Shown here in pieces: positions 34,283 to 47,700 of a DNA stretch of 64,000 nucleotides. Source of the DNA: Flaccisagitta enflata. Taxonomy: Eukaryota; Chaetognatha; Sagittoidea; Aphragmophora. Numbering within the stretch: position 1 is the first letter of the stretch; each line of letters opens with the position of its first letter. Below the pieces are notes generated by a model. The model saw nothing but the letters and a program-made list of their open reading frames with translations, ran no database searches and had not been told where the DNA came from. The translations under genes were made by a program, and so were the position numbers. Location: NCBI GenBank assembly GCA_965153355.1, contig OZ231126.1, positions 63,054,001-63,118,000 on the forward strand, in the 5' to 3' direction.

Positions 34283-34790
34283 TGCTTCTTTTTCTTCTTC
34301 TTTTTCTTTTTCTTCTTCTTCTTTTCCTTCTTCTTCTTCTTTTTCTTTTTCTTTTTCTTTTTCTTTTTCTTTTTCTTTTTCTTTTTCTTTTTCTTTTTCT
34401 TTTTCTTTTTCTTTTTCTTTTTCTTTTTCTTTTTCTTCTTCTTCTTCTTCTTCTTCTTCTTCTTCTTCTTCTTCTTCTGCTTCCTCTTTCGTTCTTTCTT
34501 TTTCTTCTTTCCTTGTATTCCTACTCCCTCTCCATCTTTTTCTTTTTCTTTTTCTTTTTCTTTTTCTTTTTCTTTTTCTTTTTCTTTTTCTTTTTCTTTT
34601 TCTTTTTCTTCTTCTTCTGCTTCCTCTTTCGTTCTTTCTTTTTCTTCTTTCCTTGTATTCCTACTCCCTCTCCATCTTTTTCTTTTTCTTTTTCTTTTAC
34701 TTTTTCTTTTTCTTTTTCTTTTTCTTTTTCTTTTTCCTTTTCTTTTTCTTTTTCTTTTTCTTTTTCTTTTTCTTTTTCTTTTTCTTTTCA
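34283..34790. repeat. (TTTTTC)n/(TTC)n array with a 140 bp higher-order duplication
   Basis: A non-simple block (CTGCTTCCTCTTTCGTTCTT ... CCTACTCCCTCTCCATC) occurs at about 34477 and again at about 34617, each followed by TTTTTC hexamers. The array therefore grew by duplicating a unit of about 140 bp as well as by slippage. Confidence 0.92.
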
Positions 34791-35075
34791 TATGGACGAA
34801 ACAGGCGTATACTAGCTCAGGCTAGCAGATTGCATTACCGTGTTTGAGCTGGGTGACCACAACATTTTTTAAATCAAAATTTATGAAATAAATGACTAAC
34901 ACAAGGGAGAAAAACCAAACTTCGTTGTTTTTTGTTGTGTATAAAGTAAACGCTTTATGGACCAAAACAGATATTGACAGGTAGCTTGATTTTTTTCCGC
35001 ACAGGCGGCTTAGTTGGTTGGGCTTTCTACAGACTGAAACTTATTTTACTTATTTTACGAGTTCTGCTTATCATA
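34791..35075. other. Unassigned spacer
   Basis: Nothing recognised. Confidence 0.35.
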
Positions 35076-35299
35076 CAAGTGACGCGGGGTCGCGGACGGG
35101 TGGGCAGGGGTATCTAACCCCCAGTCTCACCCCTTCACCTTTCAACCCCCCCCCCCCCCCGCACACACACAACAACAACTGCAGCATCATGAATGCGCGT
35201 TTTTTGCATTTTCAACACGATCGAGACATAGCGATCGATGGACCAACAGACGACCCAACAGACAAAACCTCTCAGAGTTACTAGTCCGCGACTTAAAAT
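35076..35299 (-). mobile_element. R1 element, short GTGAC-ended subtype
   Basis: Starts CAAGTGACGCGGGGTCGCGG + ACGGGTGGGCAGGGG, contains a run of 16 C near 35145, and ends ACTAGTCCGCGACTTAAAAT. The distal right-end hairpin is truncated into the arm. Confidence 0.78.
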
Positions 35300-36500
<1,201 letters not shown>

Positions 36501-36949
36501 AGATAAACAAGAAGTCAGATAGGGACCGAAAGAGCGACAGAAAGATAGTAATAGGTACATACACTGAGATAATAACTATCTTAGGTCATCTCTGGTCTAT
36601 GAAGGGATGGGATCCTCAGTGGCATGAACCATGATGGCTGCAGAAAATACAACTCAGAATCTTTTATTCATAAAAACTGACGTTGTACGATTGTAAGATT
36701 GAAATTGTAAGATGACTGCATTGAGAGTATGATGGTTTTAAAGCGGAGGTAACGATCTCAAGCCATGGTAAATTAGAAATGCAGTGATAATCGGTCGGGG
36801 AGTGCGAAGTTACGAAGATTTGGCCCCAAAGCAGAAAGTAGGGAAGGTAGTCAGTAAAAAGTTGGACCATTGAATTTGATTTTAAAACTAGTCACTTCAA
36901 AATGACGTTTGGCAAGAAGCAATACTAAATTCGTCAGGTCTACGGGCCC
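36501..36949. other. Unassigned spacer
   Basis: No feature recognised. Confidence 0.35.
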
Positions 36950-37085
36950 GAGCTAGTGCGTGCGAATGCGTGCGAATGCGTGCGTGTGTGTGCGGCTAGA
37001 GGAAGTTGGGCTGCCGCGCGCCGCCATCTTCGCCGCCGTCGGAGACTGTGGAGATAGCGCGTGTGCGCATGTGCCCAGTGCTCGC
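36950..37085. promoter_or_regulatory. CpG-rich candidate TATA-less promoter
   Basis: A local CG-dense island with GAATGCGTGC tandem words. It contains an ETS-type GGAAGT (about 37001), a YY1-type site AAGATGGCGGC on the minus strand (37020-37030) and an NRF1-like TGCGCATGTGC (37064-37074). These three motifs typify animal housekeeping promoters. The minus-strand ATG in the YY1 site opens only 24 codons before a stop, and no downstream exon is proven, so this is motif-based inference. Confidence 0.3.
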
Positions 37086-37235
37086 ACGGGAGAGATTTGA
37101 TGGAATATGGTTTTTGTCGAAAAAAATCGAAGTTTAGCGACCCAAGCGCCGGCAGGCAGGGCGGAAGGCAGCTTGGAAGGCAGGGGGAAAAATTGAGGTC
37201 GAAAGACCTTCGTCTGTCGAGGTTAAAATAAAGTG

Positions 37236-37295
<60 letters not shown>

Positions 37296-37525
37296 CTGCG
37301 ATACAACGTTACGTCCACGTCTTTCAACTATGTACATTAGGGTGAGACTGCTCGGGCCTTATAGACCATCCTATGGAATTACGGACCAACCTATGGAATT
37401 GCGAAAGCACTAAGAGACTAACGGACAGATGGATGGACAGAGACTTGCCTTTTAGATAGGATCGTGGCACGTGGACGCGTCTTTTAAGAATGACATGTGC
37501 AGAAAGTTGTAGCAAAAAGAATATA
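37086..37525. other. Spacer with (GA)n at 37241-37291
   Basis: GCCGGCAGGCAGGGCGGAAG-type G-rich stretch at 37150-37190, then a 50 bp GA tract. The minus-strand frame entering the CT repeat is not called. Confidence 0.4.
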
Positions 37526-38117
37526 CAGTTGAGCTTAACTAGCGTGCATGTCATGGGACTGGACAAAACCACGCCTTGTAGCTATAAACTATTCACTATA
37601 TAGTATCTAATGAAGCTGTTTTAAAGCCAATATAGAAATAACTATGAAATTTCTATAAAATGACTAGAAATTTCGGGGGAATAACCTTAGTGAGACGATT
37701 TTTTTCCCTTAAGTGAGAAACAAAAAAATTCCCTCCAGTGAGACCAAAAAAAGTGTCTCACTAAAGGGAAAAAAATGTAGTCTCACTGGAGGGAATTTTT
37801 TTTCACTAAAATTCCCTTTAGTGAGACAAAAAAGGAGGAAAGTGGAGGAAATTCCCCCCAGTGAGACGACGCAAAGAAAATAGCAGATACTCATAACAGG
37901 AGTCTCCCTCTTTATACTTACAACAAGATGGCGACAGTCGCGTGCTCATTTTTGCAACTACACATCTTCCCTCACCTATTCCTCCCATCCACCGTTCTTA
38001 CCATTTTGACCTCCCTTACTTTCATTCCCTTCTTGGTTACGACCTTCCTTCCTTCCTTCTTTTCTTTCTTTTGTTCCTTCCTTTCCTCCCTTTTTTTACT
38101 CCTTCCTTCCTTCTGGA

Positions 38118-38470
38118 CCGATGACCTATGCTTTCACATTTGATTCCCGGGACGCATTTGTTGATTCTTTTTTGTCATTTCTCCCTTTCTGCCTTCCTTA
38201 CTTCCTTTTTACTTTCAATCCTACCCTCCTCCCTTTTTCAGCAGCGACTTTAAAAGGCCGATATACTGTAGTAAACAAAGGTGAATTTCCAGATATCTGT
38301 CCCTCCATCCAAAATCACCCCTGTCATGCTTGTAGTAAGCCATCTCTCGTTTAAAATTTGCCCTCATATGCCTGTAATCTGACCTTTCTGGCTTCAATCT
38401 CGCCTTCAGATTACCCTCTCAGGCTTCGAATCTGCCCTTATGCATCATATTGGCTCTCTTATGAGGCTTT
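38118..38470. repeat. R2 relative, degraded
   Basis: CCGATGACCTATGCTTTCAC matches the variant R2 end at 25570. AGCAGCGACTTTAAAAGG and core-like CTCTCAGGCTTCGAATCTGC follow. Too decayed to delimit precisely. Confidence 0.55.
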
Positions 38471-38814
38471 TAGTCAGAGTAGTAGACTGGCTTCCACCTC
38501 CTATCATTGGATCAGACCAAGTACTCATGGATTTTCAAAGAAGATTGCCTGGTACTCATATCTAATTTTTGGGCAGATTAAATCTTTGAACTACACAGGC
38601 TTGTCAAAATCAGAAAAAAAAAGCCATCGGGTGATGTTTCTGCTTTTTTTTTTCTCAAATAAAAAAGGCAAAAGTGCCTATGCTGTTGGACTTGAAGACA
38701 GTTTAAGTTGTCAACAAGTGAGTAGTAGATTGGCTTCCATCAAAATCTTTGACCTACCAATAAAGGCGGCTAATCGCCATTGGAAAAAAGTCGTAAATGC
38801 TGAAAGAAAGAGGA

Positions 38815-38930
<116 letters not shown>

Positions 38931-38935
38931 AAAAA

Positions 38936-39112
38936 CATGTAACACAGGGTATCAATATTGTTGTGGACAGGGGCATCCAACTCCATCCACACCCCAACCC
39001 CCACACACAAGTATCTAGACCGCTTGTTTTTCCACTTTTCCACTTGGACGGACAGACGGACCAACAGACCGATGGATGGACTGACAGACAAAGCCTCTCA
39101 TAGAGTCCGGTG
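38936..39112 (-). mobile_element. R1 element, decayed
   Basis: TGTAACACAGGGTATCAATA corresponds to the GTGAC-type right end. TTGTGGACAGGGGCATCC, GGACGGACAGACGGACC and AAGCCTCTCATAGAGTC follow. The terminal left arm is lost. Confidence 0.65.
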
Positions 39113-39177
39113 TTGAAATGAGAGAGAGACTGTGCTGCCAGGTTGCACAATTATCACCTAGGACATTTCAAAGTTCA

Positions 39178-39470
39178 AACAGACTTCAACTAACTCGATT
39201 CCTCATTTTTTGGGAAAACGTGAAAAATGCGGAAAAATAAAAAAAGATTTAAAAATTCATAGCTCCAAAACTATTGATTGCACAGAATTCTGCTTGGCGT
39301 CATCTGAAAGAGGAGAATTAGTTCTTTCTTAGCTGTTAATTTCATAGGTAGGCTCGTTCGGCCCGAAAAAAGCATCAACTTTCTCAAAAGACTCACAGGA
39401 AAAAGGGAAAACCAGATTCCTCCGCAGGTCTCAAAAAGCTGAAGGTATTCTTCAACTTTTTTCCAAACAA
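39178..39470 (-). repeat. R4 dispersed repeat, copy 2
   Basis: Reverse complement of 8478-8765 over its length, including CAGAATTCTGCTTGGCGTCA and AGGTCTCAAAAAG...TTTTTTCC. Confidence 0.75.
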
Positions 39471-40146
<676 letters not shown>

Positions 40147-40168
40147 GCTTTTTTTTACTTTCTTTCCT

Positions 40169-40600
40169 TTTTGGGCAGCGGCCCCGAAGGGGACGAAGTC
40201 CTGTAGAACACAGGGGACTTTCGTTCGTTCGTTTGTCCGTTCGTTCGTCCCCCCCAGGCCCTCTCAGGCCTAAAATCTGCTCTCTCAGGCCTAAAATCTG
40301 CCCTCTCAGGCCTGAACTCTGCCCTCTCAGGCCTTGAATCTGCCTTCAGAGGCCTGAAATTTGCCCTTTCAGGCCTGAAACCCGTCTTCTCAGGCCTAAA
40401 ATCTGCCCTCCCAGGCCTAAAATCTGCCCTCTCAGGGGGCGGACGGATGGACAAACGAACGAACAAAGGAAAGTCCCCTGTGTTCTACAGGACTTCGTCC
40501 CCTTCGGGGCCGCTGCCCTGCCTCTCTTCCGATTTACAACCATGCAAAGCAGGGCAACGGGTATTGCTGACCACATATTGCCCTTGGGCAACCTGTTCTC
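40169..40600. mobile_element. R2 foldback element, complete
   Basis: Left TTTTGGGCAGCGGCCCCGAA + GGACTTTCGTTCGTTCG, about eight 21 bp core units (CTCTCAGGCCTAAAATCTGC), right GAAAGTCCCCTGTGTTCTAC + CCCCTTCGGGGCCGCTGCCC, constant tail TGCAAAGCAGGGCAACGGGT ... CCCTTGGGCAACCTG. Confidence 0.84.
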
Positions 40601-41052
40601 TTTCCTTTTTCTCTTTCCTTTTTTCCTTTCTCACTAAAGGGAAAAATTAATCTCACTGGAGGGAAAAATGGTAGTCTCACTGGAGGGAATTTTTTCTCAC
40701 TAAAATTCCCTTTGGTGAGACAAAAACATAATCTCACTGGAGGGAATTTTTTCTCACTAAGGGTTCCCACCCGAAATTTCATGCCCTATAAGCGAGTTTG
40801 AGTTATTAGCGGGTGCGCTCTAGCAAGGTTCGACTGTATGTCAGCTTCAAGAAACTCAAATCAATTTCTCACGGGGTAGAAGAACGTCTACTATCACCTA
40901 GACACTCATGTTTGAAATACTAAAAGTCAAGCTTGGTCGCAGAGTGACTGTATTATAAAAAGAGAGTCATTCTTGGTCGAACAATAACAGGCTTGAAAAG
41001 GGAAATAGACGCAAAAAATGAAAAGATACCGTCAAGAAGAAATCAAAACGGG

Positions 41053-41220
<168 letters not shown>

Positions 41221-41372
41221 TTCAGAGTGAACAAAAAATGATATAGAAAGTAGTAGCTGAGAAAAGAGTTGATGCCTCGCTGCCACGTCTATAAACAATA
41301 AAAAAGATATATGTCTAAAATGAAATCGGGCCCACTACCGCCTTTTCGCTCTTCCATCGGAGGTTGACGGGA

Positions 41373-41655
<283 letters not shown>

Positions 41656-41659
41656 AATG

Positions 41660-42227
41660 AGTAAGTGTAGACCGGCAGACACTCGAAACCTCACGCGGCG
41701 GCGGTTCCCGAGCCTCCTCCGGACTACGATAACAAAGAGATGAGATTTTCAAACTCACTCTCGAGCGCGAGAGAGCGCCACAGTGTCACGTCTGAAAATC
41801 AACTACGGGGAAAAAAGAAGAAAAGGTGGATGGGACAAGTAGTCGCTGGGAGAGGGCAGGCGGGCAAACAGGAGGCTGGTCAACTTGTCTCTTGAATATG
41901 AGGAATATTGTTCCACTTATCATGCATAGAGAATTAATACAAATGAAAGGCGGTGCAAACTTTGCAGGGCTTATAAAAATTTTAGTCGTGGGTTGATATT
42001 ATAGAGTCGCATGAGTAGGCATGTAAAGGAAAGACAGGAAGAGCAGTTTCTTTGACAAATTAGGTCACTTGATAAAGGAACGATGAGGGAAGAGGGTGAA
42101 GGGCCAACGGAATGGGGCAGCGGGAATATAAGTCTTATAAGTTGATGAGCGCAAACGGAGTTGTTTGGGTAAGGAAGTGAAGACTTTCAGAAAAATGGAT
42201 GGAACCTTTCACTGGAATTAAAGTTCA
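41660..42227. other. Unassigned spacer, CG-bearing at left
   Basis: CACGCGGCGGCGGTTCCCGA and CTCGAGCGCGAGAGAGCGCC lie at 41691-41780. A minus-strand frame with Pro/Arg is contiguous with the CT repeat and not called. Confidence 0.35.
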
Positions 42228-42290
42228 GTAAAACTTCAGTTACACCACGCTATATAACGGATCCAAGAATACACTTTTTTATTTTATAAG
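42228..42290 (+). repeat. Pogo/Tigger-like terminal fragment
   Basis: CAGTAAAACTTCAGTTACAC followed by GCTATATAACGGATCC resembles the terminal motif CAGT(G/A)AAACCTC..TATAACGGA of pogo/Tigger-type elements. No opposite end is found nearby. Confidence 0.35.
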
Positions 42291-42913
42291 AACCAAGTTT
42301 ATAAGAACGTTCAAATGCGAGTTTACGTCTCAGCCCGACCACGCATTTCAATGGGAAACCGCGAGACAAGAGGCCCAAATAGCTGAGCCAATGAGCCGTA
42401 AATTGAGACTTTGAGCCAATGGGTGAGACATACCTATTATAATCCTGTCTTATTGTCTAAAATTTGCTCTGTCTCAGTCAAGCTTTCTTGTCTTCAGTTT
42501 CCTTTGTCTCAAACATGTTTTTGGCATCAATCTATCCCACAGCGTCACTTAGACACAAAATCATTATAGCTCATTTCAACTTTTCAAATTAACTTTGTCT
42601 CATACTAATTGTCAAATTTGTTTTGTCTCATTCTAGTTGTCAAATTCTTTTTGTCTCATATGAGTTGTCATATTCACTTTGTCTCATACTAGTTTTCATA
42701 TTCACTTTGTCTCATACTAGTTGTCATATTCTTTTTGTTTTATACCTGTTGGTTTGAGACAAACTAAATATGATAGATAGTCTGAGACAAAGTGAGTATG
42801 ATGGATAGTTTGAGACAAAATGAGAATGAAAGCTAGTTTGAGACAAATAGAATCATGTCAAATAATTATTCATAGTATGCAGTTCAATCAGTGTCGCATC
42901 TTTGAAGCCTATA

Positions 42914-43007
42914 CAGTGAAACCCTGCTACAACAGACCCAAAAGTGACATCAATCTGCCCATAATAGGTAAAAACTCATAGTCATTTCATTTTTTGTGGT
43001 TTCACTG
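42914..43007 (+). mobile_element. Miniature TA-flanked element, CAGTGAAACC ends (copy 1)
   Basis: 94 bp with ends CAGTGAAACC...GGTTTCACTG, flanked by TA on both sides. Contains CAACAGACCCAAAAGTGACA. Three more copies lie in the flank (43306-43909 interrupted, 44107-44199, 44472-44564), spaced as if amplified with the satellite. Confidence 0.75.
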
Positions 43008-43321
43008 TAGATGATCTGAGACAATTTGAATTTGATGTTTAATATGAGACGAAGTAAATATAACAGCTAGTTTGAGACAAATAGAATCATTTCAAATGAC
43101 TACCCCTAACCCTAACCCTAAACTCAAACCCAACAAATCTTAACCATAACCCTTACCCTAACCTGTTGGTTTGAGACAAAGTAAATATGACAGTAGGTCA
43201 AAGGTGAACATACATAGTTTGAGACAAAATGAGCATAAGAGCAGTTAGAGTCATGAACAATCAAGTCAAATGACTATTCATAGTGTTGAATTTTTCAAAC
43301 CTATACAGTGATGCCCTGCTA

Positions 43322-43830
43322 CAGTAGATGTCGTCTAGACTTAGAAATACGGGGGAGCTCATAACCTGAGTATTAGTAAAGTGAGGGGGCTGATATTTTA
43401 CAGGTGTAATGTGTAAACCTTAAAGGGTTGACGATGGGGTATGGTATCCCCCTACGGCTTACCTTAGGAAAAAAACTTTTAGTATAAAACTATAGGATTA
43501 ATCCTTTTTATTGCAGAATTTCAGCTTAATCTACTCGCTTGAATAGCAAAACCAGCTGAGGATTCGAACCTGGAACCTTTTATGAAAAGATCAGTGACTG
43601 ATGAAACTGAAGTCATGTGAGTTAACCACTAAACCAATTTCTACAGCTGACTTGATGAAGAGAATTTGATTGAGTGTATTCAAGGGAGTTTTCCATCCAC
43701 AGAGCTGCCATACCCCATCGTCAACCCTTCAGGTCATAAGCATTATACACACACAGTTTCATTTCAGTTACATAAATGGTATTTGAGATATGAGGGCCCC
43801 CGTATTTCTAAGTCTAGACGACATCTACTG
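43322..43830. mobile_element. R8 DNA element with TA target duplication
   Basis: 509 bp with perfect 34 bp inverted ends (outer CAGTAGATGTCGTCTAGACT). TA flanks lie at 43320-43321 and 43831-43832. Comparison with uninterrupted copies of the host repeat shows an empty site, proving insertion with TA duplication. A second inverted block (TTGACGATGGGGTATGG) lies inside both arms. A relative occurs at 60585-60725. Confidence 0.88.
43555..43645 (-). other. tRNA-like Pol III promoter remnant (SINE-type head) inside R8
   Basis: On the minus strand an A-box-like TGGTTTAGTGG (43626-43636) is followed 66 bp later by a perfect B box GGTTCGAATCC (43560-43570). This spacing is longer than in ordinary tRNAs and no acceptor stem pairs, so it is not a functional tRNA. 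A tRNA-derived SINE head or pseudo-tRNA is likely. Confidence 0.5.
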
Positions 43831-44106
43831 TACAACAGACCCAAAAGTGACATAAATTTTCCCATAGTAAATAAAAACTCATAGTCATTTCATTTTTGTG
43901 GTTTCACTGTAGTTGATCTGAGACAATTTGAATTTGATTTTTAGTATGAGACAAAATGAATATAACAGCTAGTTTGAGACAAAGTGAATAATATTAAACA
44001 GCTCTAACCCTATCCCTAACCCTCTAACCCTAGTTTGAGACAAATAGAATCATTTCAAATAATTATAGTATGCAGTTCAATCAGTGTCACATCTTTGAAT
44101 CCTATA

Positions 44107-44199
44107 CAGTGACGCCCTGCTACAACCAACCCAAAAGTGACATTATTCTGCCCATACTAGATAAAAACTTATGGTCATTTCATTTTTGTGGTTTCACTG
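44107..44199 (+). mobile_element. CAGTGA-ended miniature element (copy 3)
   Basis: CAGTGACGCCCTGCTACAAC ... GTGGTTTCACTG; TA on both sides. Confidence 0.72.
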
Positions 44200-44471
44200 T
44201 AGTTGATCTGAGACAATTTTAATTTGATTTTTGATATGAGACAATGTAAATATAATACGACTAACCCTAACCCTTTAAACCTAACCCTAAAGCTTAACCC
44301 AACAAACCATAACCATAACCCTTAGCCTAACCTGTTGGTTTGAGACAAAGTTAACATGACAGTAGGTCTGAGACAAAATGAATATGATGGATAGTTTGAG
44401 ACAAATAGAATCATGTCAGATGGCTATTCATAGTATGTAGTTTAATCAGTGTTACATTTTTCCAACCTATA

Positions 44472-44564
44472 CAGTGATCCCCTGTTATGACAGACCCAAA
44501 AGTGACATAAATCTGCCCATAGTAGATGAAAACCCATAGTCATTTCATTTTAGTGATTTCACTG
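44472..44564 (+). mobile_element. CAGTGA-ended miniature element (copy 4)
   Basis: CAGTGATCCCCTGTTATGAC ... AGTGATTTCACTG; TA on both sides. Confidence 0.7.
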
Positions 44565-44749
44565 TAGTTGATCTGAGACAATGTGAAATTGATTTTCAAT
44601 ATGAGACAAAAAAAATATAACAGCTAGTTTGACACAAAGTGAATAATATCAAACATCCCTAACCCTTGAACCCTTGAACCCTAAACGCTAACCGTAACCC
44701 TCCTAAACCTAACCCTTGAACCCTAACCTAACCATAACCCTAACTCCCC

Positions 44750-47700
44750 TGTTTTGGGGGGAAACATGTTTTGGGACAATCTGAATAGACTGTTAGGGTT
44801 AAGTTTACATAGATTTCAATGGAGTAAGACACAAAAAATTGGGGCTAGAATTTGAGCAGATTTTTCCTCCCCCAATTCTAAGTCAGATTTCTTATGTCTC
44901 ACTCCATTGAAATCTATGTAACCCTAACCCTACATTTGTATTCAAATTGTCTCAAAACAAGATACCCCCACTAAACTCACTTACTTCTCACTATTTACTA
45001 CTTACTTACCTACTTATGAACTTACTTGATTTTTCTGGTGTTTTGGGGGGGCAACATGTTTTGGGACAATCTGAATAGACTAGTAGGGTTAGGTTTACAT
45101 AGATTTTAATGGAGTAAGACACAAAAAATATGACTTGGAATTTGAGAAGATTTTTTTTCCCTCAATTCTAAGTCAGATTTTTTATGTCTCACTCCATTGA
45201 AATCTATGTAACCCTAACCCTACATTTGTATTCAAATTGTCTCAAAACATGATACCCCCACTAAACTCACTTACTTCTCACTATTTACTACTTACTTACC
45301 TACTTATGAACTTACTTGATTTTTCTGGTGTTTTTGGGGGGCAACATGTTTTGGGACAATCTGAATAGACTAGTAGGGTTAGGTTTACATAGATTTCAAT
45401 GGAGTAAGACACAAAAAATATGACTTGGAATTTGAGTAGATTTTTTCTCCCTCAATTCTAAGTCAGATTTTTTATGTCTCACTCCATTGAAATCTATGTA
45501 ACCCTAACCCTACATTTGTATTCAAATTGTCTCAAAACATGATACCCCCACTAAACTCACTTACTTCTCACTACTTATTACTTACTTGCCTACTTATGAA
45601 CTTACTTGATTTTTCTGGTGTTTTTGGGGGGCAACATGTTTTGGGACAATCTAAATAGACTAGTAGGGTTAGGTTTACATAGATTTCAATGGAGTAAGAC
45701 ACAAAAAATCTGACTTGGAATTTGAGCAGATTTTTCCTCCCCCAACTCTAAGTCAGATTTCTTATGTCTCACTCCATTGAAATCAATGTAACCCTAACCC
45801 TACATTTGTATTCAAATTGTCTCAAAACATGATGCCCCCACTAAACTCACTTAGTTCTCACTACTTACCTACTTATGAACATACTTGATTTTCTGGTGTT
45901 TTTGGGGGGCAACATGTTTTGGGACAATCTAAATTGACTAGTAGGGTTAGGTTTACATAGATTTTAATGGAGTAAGACACAAAAAATATGACTTGGAATT
46001 TGAGTAGATTTTTTCTCCCTCAATTCTAAGTCAGATTTTTTATGTCTCACTCCATTGAAATCTATGTAACCCTAACCCTACACTTGTATTCAAATTGTCT
46101 CAAAACATGATGCCCCCATTAAACTCACTTACTTCTCACTACTTACTACTTACTTACCTACTTATGAACTTACTTGATTTTTCTGGTGTTTTGGGGGGGC
46201 AACATGTTTTGGGACAATCTGAATAGACTAGTAGGGTTAGGTTTACATAGATTTCAATGGAGTAAGACACAAAAAATCTGACTTGGAATTGGAGCAGATT
46301 TTTCCTCCCCCAACTCTAAGTCAGATTTTTTATGTCTCACTCCATTGAAATCAATGTAACCCTAACCCTACATTTGTATTCAAATTGTCTCAAAACATGA
46401 TGCCCCCATTAAACTCACTTAGTTCTCACTACTTACCTACTTATGAACTTACTTGATTTTCTGGTGTTTTTGGGGGGCAACATGTTTTGGGACAATCTAA
46501 ATTGACTAGTAGGGTTAGGTTTACATAGATTTTAATGGAGTAAGACACAAAAAATATGACTTGGAATTTGAGTAGATTTTTTCTCCCTCAATTCTAAGTC
46601 AGATTTTTTATGTCTCACTCCATTGAAATCTATGTAACCCTAACCCTACATTTGTATTCAAATTGTCTCAAAACATGATACCCCCACTAAACTCACTTAC
46701 TTCTCACTACTTACTACTTACTTACCTACTTATGAACTTACTTGATTTTTCTGGTGTTTTTGGGGGGCAACATGTTTTGGGACAATCTGAATAGACTAGT
46801 AGGGTTAGGTTTACATAGATTTCAATGAAGTAAGACAAAAAAATTGACCTAGAATTTGGTAGATTTTTTCTCCTCAATTCTAAGTCAGATTTTTATGTCT
46901 CACTCATTGAAATCTGTGTACACCTATTTGTATTCAAATTGTCTCAAAACAAGATACCCACTAAACTCACTTACTTCTCACTATTTACTACTTACTTACC
47001 TACTTATGAACTTACTTGATTTTTCTGGTGTTTTTGGGGGGCAACATGTTTTGGGACAATCTGAATAGACTAGTAGGGTTAGGTTTACATAGATTTCAAT
47101 GGAGTAAGACACAAAAAATATGACTTGGAATTTGAGTAGATTTTTTCTCCCTCAATTTTAAGTCAGATTTTTTATGTCTCACTCCATTGAAATCTATGTA
47201 ACCCTAACCCTACATTTGTATTCAAATTGTCTCAAAACATGATACCCCCACTAAACTCACTTACTTCTCACTACTTACTACTTACTTGCCTACTTATGAA
47301 CTTACTTGATTTTTCTGGTGTTTTTGGGGGGCAACATGTTTTGGGACAATCTAAATAGACTAGTAGGGTTAGGTTTACATAGATTTCAATGGAGTAAGAC
47401 ACAAAAAATCTGACTTGGAATTTGAGCAGATTTTTCCTCCCCCAACTCTAAGTCAGATTTTTTATGTCTCACTCCATTGAAATCAATGTAACCCTAACCC
47501 TACATTTGTATTCAAATTGTCTCAAAACATGATGCCCCCATTAAACTCACTTACTTCTCACTACTTACTACTTACTTACCTACTTATGAACTTACTTGAT
47601 TTTTCTGGTGTTTTTGGGGGGCAACATGTTTTGGGACAATCTGAATAGACTAGTAGGGTTAGGTTTACATAGATTTCAATGGAGTAAGACACAAAAAATC

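Larger units (their letters stand above)
43306..43909 (+). mobile_element. CAGTGA-ended miniature element (copy 2), interrupted by R8
   Basis: Left piece CAGTGATGCCCTGC and right piece CAACAGACCCAAAAGTGACA ... GGTTTCACTG are contiguous in the other copies. R8 (43322-43830) is inserted at a TA within it. Confidence 0.78.
42470..44745. repeat. Left flank of satellite domain: TTTGTCTCA / TGAGACAAA array
   Basis: Units of about 37-45 bp of the form TTTGTCTCATACTAGTTGTC run on one strand to about 42750. They then invert to TGAGACAAAGTGAATATGAT and continue to 44640. Telomere-like CCCTAACCCTAACCCTAA blocks sit at about 43103-43165, 44004-44030, 44262-44290 and 44655-44755. Short MITEs are embedded at regular places. 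Confidence 0.88.

Noticed and set aside
43100-43165. Chromosome end (telomere)
   Set aside because: Telomeric words are short, mutated and embedded in satellite on both orientations, with sequence continuing on both sides; these are interstitial.
43555-43645. Functional tRNA gene
   Set aside because: A and B boxes are present, but their spacing is too long and the acceptor and T stems do not pair.
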